Shown: positions 6,159 to 10,531 of the stretch, piece after piece
Position numbering within the stretch: position 1 is the stretch's first letter
Layout of the letters: each line of letters opens with the position of its first letter
DNA from: Prolixibacteraceae bacterium
Lineage (GTDB): Bacteria; Bacteroidota; Bacteroidia; Bacteroidales; Prolixibacteraceae
Direction of reading: 5' to 3'
Assembly (NCBI GenBank): GCA_003537645.1
Contig: DPRM01000023.1
Location: 16,076-26,606 of the forward strand
Length of the DNA stretch: 10,531 bases
The notes under the pieces: model-generated
What the model was told of the DNA's origin: nothing
What the model saw: only the letters and a program-made list of their open reading frames with translations
Databases searched by the model: none
Translations under genes and position numbers: made by a program

Positions 6159-6271
6159 GTCGTTTAGTTAAGGGGCGTCATTGCAAACGAAGTGAAGCAA
6201 TCCGCCCGTTAAAAGATCGCTTCGCCCCTAGCGATGACGATTCTTTATATCCAATTTCTTAACAAAACGAC
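6159..6271. repeat. MITE-like nested inverted repeat
   Basis: The outer arms are GTCGTTTAGTTAAG (6159-6172) and CTTAACAAAACGAC (6258-6271), reverse complements at 13 of 14 positions. Inside, 6176-6239 forms a second palindrome, CGTCATTGCAAACGAAG... against ...CTTCG...AGCGATGACG. The inner motif (TCATTGC.AACGAAGTGAAGCAATC) resembles widely dispersed bacterial intergenic repeats. No transposase is present. It separates the decayed gene block from the HxlR gene. I see no clear target-site duplication. Confidence 0.7.
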
Positions 6272-6320
6272 ATTACAACATAAATTTCAAAATTATCAAG
6301 AAGTTATCAATATCATGATT

Positions 6321-6611
6321 CTACATAGTAGCCAAAACCTTTTGGCGATGTTCTGTTCCCCATTTTTGAAGTTGCATAATAATGGGGATTAATTCGTTTC
6401 CGTGTTCGGTTAAAGCATAGATAACGGTTTTAAGATTATCATTAACCTCTGTTCTGGTTATTACTTCATTCATTTCCAATTCCTTTAGCTCCTTCGAAAG
6501 AATTCGTGGCGAAATCTCATGGCATTTTTTGATTTCATTGAAACGTTTTGGTTCAGATGCCAAACAAAGAACAATGCGCATTTTCCATTTTCCGTTCAAT
6601 ACATTCAGCAA
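6321..6611 (-). CDS. HxlR-family transcriptional regulator, N-terminus clipped
   Basis: Winged helix-turn-helix regulator. The 96 residues from a TTG at 6611 contain the family core LNGKWKMRIVLCL, the recognition region RFNEIKKCHEISPRILSKEL and the end YALTEHGNELIPIIMQLQKW. HxlR proteins often sense electrophiles or redox stress through an N-terminal Cys in a CPL/CPV motif. Here the in-frame codons upstream of the TTG read LPLNDLL, so the similarity continues to about 6626 but the Cys position is Leu. No ATG or GTG exists before the in-frame stop at 6660-6662. The gene is therefore either translated from a weak TTG or has lost its start. Its 5' end overlaps the plus-strand membrane ORF at 6632. 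The DNA-binding domain itself is intact. Confidence 0.75.
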   Translation of the reverse strand: MLNVLNGKWKMRIVLCLASEPKRFNEIKKCHEISPRILSKELKELEMNEVITRTEVNDNLKTVIYALTEHGNELIPIIMQLQKWGTEHRQKVLATM

Positions 6612-6631
6612 ATCATTTAAGGGAAGAAAAA

Positions 6632-6850
6632 ATGCATTACACAGCTTTTGCGCTAATAATCAATGGATTTTTAGGCAAATGGCGTACAAAATATAAAAAA
6701 TTTACATTCCCTTGGTGGTTATTAATACACGCTTTATTTCTCTTGATTATCCCACTTCGTATAGGGCTAGATACTCCTGCAATGTCCATTCCTCTCTTCA
6801 TTGCTTTTGCTGTGTTGGGGCAATTTATTGGTTCAAAATATTCAACCTAA
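6632..6850 (+). CDS. Small two-helix membrane protein, possibly a C-terminal fragment
   Basis: From the ATG at 6632, preceded by AAGGGAAG, 72 residues are encoded. A basic patch (GKWRTKYKKF, 15-24) is followed by PWWLLIHALFLLIIPLRIGL (26-45) and SIPLFIAFAVLGQFIGSK (52-69). The two hydrophobic segments with P and R/K edges look like the end of a larger membrane protein. No function is recognised. The reading frame extends upstream to 6548, but that part is antisense to the HxlR gene and has no protein-like character. It may be a rearranged fragment that gained a start. Confidence 0.45.
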   Translation: MHYTAFALIINGFLGKWRTKYKKFTFPWWLLIHALFLLIIPLRIGLDTPAMSIPLFIAFAVLGQFIGSKYST

Positions 6851-6866
6851 TAATAGTCAATGCGAA

Positions 6867-6989
6867 ATGAATATAATTGAAGTTGTTGGAATAATCTTAA
6901 TTTGCACATTGGCATTAAGCTATTTTATTTATTCACTTAACAATATTTACTGTGTAATAATGGATAAATTATTCAACGCTTTTGTTTAG
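6867..6989 (+). CDS. Possible 40-residue single-helix membrane peptide
   Basis: From the ATG at 6867 the frame encodes MNIIEVVGIILICTLALSYF then about 20 mostly polar residues. One transmembrane helix is predicted at roughly 5-24. It starts 16 bases after the previous ORF and has no convincing ribosome binding site. Its 3' end overlaps the minus-strand peptide at 6973-7065, so at most one of the two is likely to be real. Unrecognised and weak. Confidence 0.2.
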   Translation: MNIIEVVGIILICTLALSYFIYSLNNIYCVIMDKLFNAFV

Positions 6990-7065
6990 GAAGTACTTCG
7001 TTATATTTTAGGATGCATTTTTGCCACAATCCAATACATTGTTCCCAGCTTCTATTTAATTTCAT
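6973..7065 (-). CDS. 30-residue Cys/Trp-containing peptide downstream of the iron-sulfur gene
   Basis: Too short for routine gene calling. The ATG at 7065 is preceded by AAGGAAAC at suitable spacing, one of the best ribosome binding sites in the window, and it starts 22 bases after the stop of the polyferredoxin gene on the same strand. The peptide is MKLNRSWEQCIGLWQKCILK followed by YNEVLPKQKR. The LNRSWEQC.GLW pattern recalls the N-terminus of small proteins of the form SW..CL.MWK, but the rest of such a protein is missing. It may be a genuine micro-protein of the operon or the stub of a truncated gene. Confidence 0.4.
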   Translation of the reverse strand: MKLNRSWEQCIGLWQKCILKYNEVLPKQKR

Positions 7066-7087
7066 ATTTAGTTTCCTTGCGTTATCG

Positions 7088-8494
7088 TTAAAACCATCGC
7101 CATGCTAAAATCATTATTAAAAAGATGCTACCATAAACGACTGAAATCAGATAATTTGGGACTCCTGTTTTTTCAAAATTTTGTTTTTGATTTAGTCGTT
7201 TCACAACCATTATACTTAACCAAACCCCGGCAACAATAACTAAGGTCAAAAGAATTGAAACGACAAAATTTAGCCAAAAGGGCATTTGTTTTATAACGAT
7301 CTGTCCGTCAATGATTTTATGAGCAGTTGAAACGCCTGAAACATCATCGAAAAGATGTTCGAAATACGGTATTCGCGAGGTTGATTTTAAAATTGCTTTA
7401 TCCAGGTGAGCTGCTGCAATGATTGGAACGAATGCTATTCCATAATTCAGAAAGTAATCTTTCATTTTTAAGGTAGCACCGGTTAATCTGGAAATTAAAA
7501 AAGGGAAAAGCCAAATAATCAGTGGGAATATTGCAAAAATTACCGAACCTTTGATAAAACCGATCAGTAACTTGTTGTTCAAGGCCAATGGCTTAATAAT
7601 CATGTCAGGGAAATAGGCCAGAAGCCTATTAGTTACAGTCCATTCAGACCAAATTTCAGAAATAACAAATCCGGAAACCACCAATACAAAAACCATTTCA
7701 GCCATTTTTAACGGTTTCAGCCTGAACAAATCATTTGCAAAACCGATTTGGGTAAACTGTGGATTGGGTCTGTTGGCATTGGGTTCTGATTGATATTTGC
7801 TACATGTTTTCATACAACCTGCGCATAAAATACAATCAGAATTATCGGTGATAGTGGCTGGATACAAGTCAACCCCGCAACTTTTGTAGTTCAGGTTGTA
7901 TTGATACTTTTTGTGAATGCAGGATTTGTCCTTACAGGTATCGCAAACATTTTTGTTTTTGACCCGGTAACCGAAGAATGCAAGTCTTGAATACAGACCC
8001 AACAAATAGCCAACAGGGCAAACATAGCGGCAAAAAGTATTCTTTTCGTAAATACTTCCAACAAGTATTGAAACACCAACAATAGCTAAAAGATAAATGG
8101 CCATAAAGAATGGGTTTCGGTGGATAGCAAAGCCCTGAATTCCTACAAAAAGGATAATGATGTAGAACGCCGTAATTGCCCAGCCGGAAAGCAGCCATGC
8201 CGTACGTTTTCGCTTTAACCCGATTTTAGCAAAGAACGTTGTGATGATTTCCACGGGACAAACCATACACCAAATTCGCCCGAAAAAGATTGCTCCAATC
8301 ACGATTGCCGGCCACCAGTACGACCATACAATCAGGTTACCAAGATTTGTATTGCGCAACTGGTTAATAAAAGCGGCATCGGTTGAGTAAGCTGTCAAAC
8401 CCACAACGATTAAAACGATATAAGCAATTAATGAAATGTATTTCAATGAAAGGGGAAAATACCATTTGGTAAGCAGGTTGTTGATTTGGTTCAT
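7088..8494 (-). CDS. NapH/NosR-like membrane-bound 4Fe-4S polyferredoxin
   Basis: Integral membrane electron carrier of the NapH/NosR/CcoG type, 468 residues. Four N-terminal helices (about 18-37, 53-74, 99-121, 130-148) are each followed in pairs by cysteine motifs: WCMVCP (Cys76, Cys79) and FCRYVCP (Cys155, Cys159). A soluble loop then carries CDTCKDKSC (184, 187, 192), Cys206 and a classical CILCAGCMKTC (221, 224, 227, 231), enough for two 4Fe-4S clusters. About five more helices follow. The first motif has CX2CP where NapH usually has CX3CP. It starts 10 bases after the TauE-like gene, so the two are probably co-transcribed. By family knowledge it would pass electrons between the quinone pool and a reductase or maturation partner; the partner is not visible here. 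Confidence 0.8.
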   Translation of the reverse strand: MNQINNLLTKWYFPLSLKYISLIAYIVLIVVGLTAYSTDAAFINQLRNTNLGNLIVWSYWWPAIVIGAIFFGRIWCMVCPVEIITTFFAKIGLKRKRTAWLLSGWAITAFYIIILFVGIQGFAIHRNPFFMAIYLLAIVGVSILVGSIYEKNTFCRYVCPVGYLLGLYSRLAFFGYRVKNKNVCDTCKDKSCIHKKYQYNLNYKSCGVDLYPATITDNSDCILCAGCMKTCSKYQSEPNANRPNPQFTQIGFANDLFRLKPLKMAEMVFVLVVSGFVISEIWSEWTVTNRLLAYFPDMIIKPLALNNKLLIGFIKGSVIFAIFPLIIWLFPFLISRLTGATLKMKDYFLNYGIAFVPIIAAAHLDKAILKSTSRIPYFEHLFDDVSGVSTAHKIIDGQIVIKQMPFWLNFVVSILLTLVIVAGVWLSIMVVKRLNQKQNFEKTGVPNYLISVVYGSIFLIMILAWRWF

Positions 8495-8504
8495 GGTTAA
8501 ATTT

Positions 8505-9281
8505 CTAAATGATTCCTAAACCCAATAAAATCGAGATCAGCAAAAGCATCACAACTACCACTACCTGAATAATATGAAGCGTGACTTTCTTTAACAGTTT
8601 ATTTCCGATAAATGCTCCTGCAATTGCCGCCGCGGTCGCTGAAATAAGCAATGTCAGATTTTCTTGCAGATTCGATGAAGTAAACCGCGAAGCGTAAACC
8701 GAAAGTCTGGTAAAGTCAACCAAAGAAGCAATAATAACCCCGGTGGCAATGTACGCTTCTTTACTCAAGCCGCTTTTTATGAGGAAAGCGCTTCGCAAGG
8801 CTCCCTGAATACCAGCCAGTCCACCCAAAAAGCCACTTAATATTCCGCCCAGAATCAGCTTGTTTTTACCAAACTGAATTTTCTGAAAACGGGGTAAAAA
8901 CTCGAAAAGTGAAAAGAATAACAAAAGGATAGCAATAATTAGTTTCACAGGTGTTACTTCAAATTCCCTTCCCCACATTTCATATTGAAATAATGAGGGT
9001 AAAACAGTTATTTTAATCAGCACCCAGGCGCCGAGAAAAGAAGCTGCAATTGCCGGAATTCCAAAACGGATTAATACCCATTTGTCAGCCTTTTTACCCA
9101 CCAGAGCCATTTTAAAAAGGTTGTTGGCGAAATGCACCACACCTGTTAACGCGATGGCAATATCGATTGGAAAAAACAGCGCAAAGACGGGCATTAGAAT
9201 CGTGCCCAGTCCAAAACCTGAGAAAAAGGTGAGAATAGAAGTAAAGAAAGCGGCAATACAAATGATGATAATTTCGGTCAT
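8505..9281 (-). CDS. TauE/SafE-family membrane permease (sulfite exporter-like)
   Basis: Integral membrane protein of 258 residues, the usual length for TauE/SafE (DUF81), with two repeated halves of about four helices. Visible family signs are the N-terminal FFSGFGLGTILMPVFALFFP (20-39), followed by ALTGVVHFANNLFKMALVGK (44-63), and in the second half LGGILSGFLGGLAGIQGALR (144-163) followed by FLIKSGLSKEAYIATGVII. Members carry sulfite, sulfoacetate or other organosulfur anions, and many have unknown substrates. The start is the ATG at 9281; no Shine-Dalgarno sequence is seen, as is common in Bacteroidota. It is followed after 10 bases by the polyferredoxin gene and preceded by the AraC regulator across a 77-base gap that holds a near -7 box (TATCTTTT at 9350-9343). 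Confidence 0.88.
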   Translation of the reverse strand: MTEIIIICIAAFFTSILTFFSGFGLGTILMPVFALFFPIDIAIALTGVVHFANNLFKMALVGKKADKWVLIRFGIPAIAASFLGAWVLIKITVLPSLFQYEMWGREFEVTPVKLIIAILLLFFSLFEFLPRFQKIQFGKNKLILGGILSGFLGGLAGIQGALRSAFLIKSGLSKEAYIATGVIIASLVDFTRLSVYASRFTSSNLQENLTLLISATAAAIAGAFIGNKLLKKVTLHIIQVVVVVMLLLISILLGLGII

Positions 9282-9358
9282 AAAAAGTTACATTTTGCGC
9301 TTGCAAGATAACCTGACTGGTGAAGGAAACTGTGGTAGAAATAAAAGATAAAATGGTA

Positions 9359-10192
9359 TTATTGAAAATATTTCTCTCTGAACTGAATCGGCGTTACCCC
9401 TTCGGCTTTTTTGAAAAACTTGACAAAGTTGGAAGTGTCAGAAAAATTAAGGATTTCAGCAATTTCATTCACCGTATTGTCGGTATGCAAAATGTAGCGT
9501 TTGGCTTCGAGCAGAATTTGCGACGTAATGATTTCGCTGGCGCTGTGGTTGGCTTGTTTGCGGCAAACGGCGTTCAGATTTTGTGGAGTTGTGTTCAGCA
9601 AATCGGCAAACTGGTTCACTTTGTGTAACCGTGGACATTCTTTCACTAAAAGTTGGCGAAATTTGTCGAAAGTATTTTGAGGCAAACCAGATTGATGAGG
9701 CTGATCTTCGGATATCTGAAGTAATTTACCCAGCAACGCTTTTAGCAAGCCATGAATAATAGGATGGGAATAACTGGCATTCCGGCTGTATTCATTCAAA
9801 ATCTCATTCAGGAGTATTCCCGGAAATTGTTCAACCTTTAATTCCATCCGGGTAGTCCTGGTTAACTGGTGATAGAGTTCCAGTAAATCACTCTCTTTTA
9901 GTGCATCAAATTCAGCCTCTTTAAACAGGATCACAAAACCTTTGGGGATGGATGTGAACTGCCAAAAGTGTAACTGTCCCGGTTTTAGAAAGTAAAATTC
10001 CGGAGCGGTAACCAGGTATTTTTCCGCTTCAATACAATGAAAACCTTCGCCTTCACTAATGAATATCAGTTCGCAATATTCGTCATGCTTGTGCGGTTTG
10101 GTTTTCTTGATCTGCTCTTTGAACCGGGAAATCTTAAACGTCAACCCATCATCAAGTTTATTTTTCGTGTCAATTTGCTTGTTGTCCATCAT
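9359..10192 (-). CDS. AraC-family transcriptional regulator
   Basis: One-component regulator with an N-terminal cupin sensor (PHKHDEYCELIFISEGEG, then FLKPGQLHFWQF) and a C-terminal double helix-turn-helix (VNQFADLLNTTPQNLNAVCR, then NEIAEILNFSDTSNFVKFFK and GVTPIQFREKYF). I chose the ATG at 10192 (a second ATG follows at 10189), giving 277 residues; a TTG at 10219 would add nine residues without family support. It lies upstream of and co-directional with the permease and polyferredoxin genes and divergent from the secreted protein at 10378, so either side could be its target. The inducer is not predictable. The FNR-type site at 10231-10244 is about 40 bases upstream of its start. Confidence 0.9.
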   Translation of the reverse strand: MMDNKQIDTKNKLDDGLTFKISRFKEQIKKTKPHKHDEYCELIFISEGEGFHCIEAEKYLVTAPEFYFLKPGQLHFWQFTSIPKGFVILFKEAEFDALKESDLLELYHQLTRTTRMELKVEQFPGILLNEILNEYSRNASYSHPIIHGLLKALLGKLLQISEDQPHQSGLPQNTFDKFRQLLVKECPRLHKVNQFADLLNTTPQNLNAVCRKQANHSASEIITSQILLEAKRYILHTDNTVNEIAEILNFSDTSNFVKFFKKAEGVTPIQFREKYFQ

Positions 10193-10230
10193 TTGGGTTA
10201 AAAGTAAATTATTAATCAATTAAACAAGTC

Positions 10231-10244
10231 TTGATTTATATCAA
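10231..10244. promoter_or_regulatory. FNR/CRP-type operator
   Basis: TTGATTTATATCAA has perfect half-sites TTGAT and ATCAA with a four-base spacer, the textbook FNR box form. It is in the divergent intergenic region between the AraC gene and the secreted-protein gene. It is centred about 75 bases before the inferred start of the rightward transcript, a spacing compatible with class I activation, and about 45 bases before the AraC start codon. A CRP/FNR-family protein is expected elsewhere in the genome. Confidence 0.6.
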
Positions 10245-10278
10245 TTCGATACCAGAGAAACATCAACAAGCGTTCCCT

Positions 10279-10307
10279 GTTAACAGTTATTAACTATTCT
10301 ATTTTTG
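10279..10307 (+). promoter_or_regulatory. Promoter of the rightward secreted-protein gene with an overlapping inverted repeat
   Basis: TATTTTTG at 10300-10307 fits TAnnTTTG exactly and lies about 70 bases before the ATG at 10378. Just upstream, GTTAACAGTTATTAAC (10279-10294) is an inverted repeat of GTTAA and TTAAC that covers the -33 region, where a bound repressor would block the promoter. A further loose inverted pair, TTTGAT (10340-10345) and ATCAAA (10361-10366), lies in the leader. Confidence 0.45.
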
Positions 10308-10377
10308 TCACATTATTGAGAATAAGACAACTCAATAAGTTTGATCGCAGTAAAGTAATCATCAAATTACACCACAA

Positions 10378-10531
10378 ATGAAAATTAAATCCGTTTACAT
10401 TATCGTTTTAAGTCTTTTATTTATATCAATTCTTTTAAGCATTCCCTCACGAGGGCAATTGAAAACAGATAAGGGAGAACTCGATTGGGTAAAACTGAAC
10501 GCTGGCTTTAAAGGGGCAACTTTTGTTGGAA
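10378..10531 (+). CDS. Secreted protein, N-terminus only (runs off the right edge)
   Basis: The ATG at 10378 opens a frame that continues to the window end (51 codons seen). It begins MKIKSVYIIVLSLLFISILL, a typical Sec signal with basic start and hydrophobic core, followed by SIPSRGQLK, probably cut near SRG or GQ. The mature part starts TDKGELDWVKLNAGFKGATF. No domain can be named from this piece; no cysteine motif is visible yet. It is transcribed divergently from the AraC gene, with an FNR-type site between them, so a periplasmic redox protein is a reasonable but unproven guess. Confidence 0.75.
   Translation, partial: MKIKSVYIIVLSLLFISILLSIPSRGQLKTDKGELDWVKLNAGFKGATFVG

Noticed and set aside
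10234..10431. Repeated ATTTATATCAATTC in the FNR-box region and again inside the signal-peptide coding sequence
   Set aside because: The second copy lacks the TTGAT half-site and lies in A/T-rich coding DNA, so coincidence is likely.
1..10531. CRISPR array, rRNA, tRNA, integrase or toxin-antitoxin pair
   Set aside because: No regularly spaced repeats, no RNA gene core sequences and no recognisable integrase, transposase or toxin proteins were seen on either strand.

Overview
The window looks like a chromosomal segment from a Bacteroidota bacterium. It has moderately low G+C, promoters that fit the Bacteroidota -7 box TAnnTTTG, weak or absent Shine-Dalgarno sequences, Bacteroidota-style proteins and short palindromic intergenic repeats. 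Nearly all intact genes lie on the minus strand, so the story reads from right to left.

Cobalamin half (about 1-4165). A complete cobalamin riboswitch (about 3975-4155, minus) leads an operon of a DUF71/COG2102 ATP pyrophosphatase, a BtuF-like B12-binding protein, a threonine-phosphate decarboxylase (CobD-like) and CbiB. The last two form a metabolic pair: the decarboxylase makes aminopropanol phosphate and CbiB attaches it to adenosylcobyric acid. A second cobalamin riboswitch, cut by the left edge (1 to about 117, minus), must control another B12 operon outside the window. Both aptamers are preceded by the same -7 box, TACTTTTG.

Gene graveyard (about 4170-6320). No intact gene is visible here. 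I read three decayed remnants by frame-hopping: a DUF1016/YhcG-like nuclease-family gene (plus strand, two frameshifts and two in-frame stops), a short fragment of a CzcA/CusA-type RND efflux pump (minus), and a purple-acid-phosphatase-like metallophosphoesterase (minus) with lost start, frameshifts, stops and a large internal deletion. The RND and phosphatase fragments are joined directly at about 5045. A MITE-like nested inverted repeat (6159-6271) lies at the right side, and a three-segment hairpin followed by T5 (4281-4340) lies at the left.

Transition (about 6320-7065). An N-terminally clipped HxlR-type regulator (minus) overlaps head-to-head with a short membrane-protein ORF (plus) that may itself be a fragment. 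Two tiny ORFs follow, one of them a 30-residue peptide downstream of the iron-sulfur gene with a good ribosome binding site.

Redox/sulfur half (7088-10531). An AraC-family regulator, a TauE/SafE-family permease and a NapH/NosR-like membrane polyferredoxin are arranged co-directionally on the minus strand. A secreted protein starts divergently at 10378 and runs off the right end. The shared upstream region carries a perfect FNR-type palindrome (TTGAT-N4-ATCAA), suggesting oxygen- or redox-responsive control. The substrate of this module cannot be read from the sequence.
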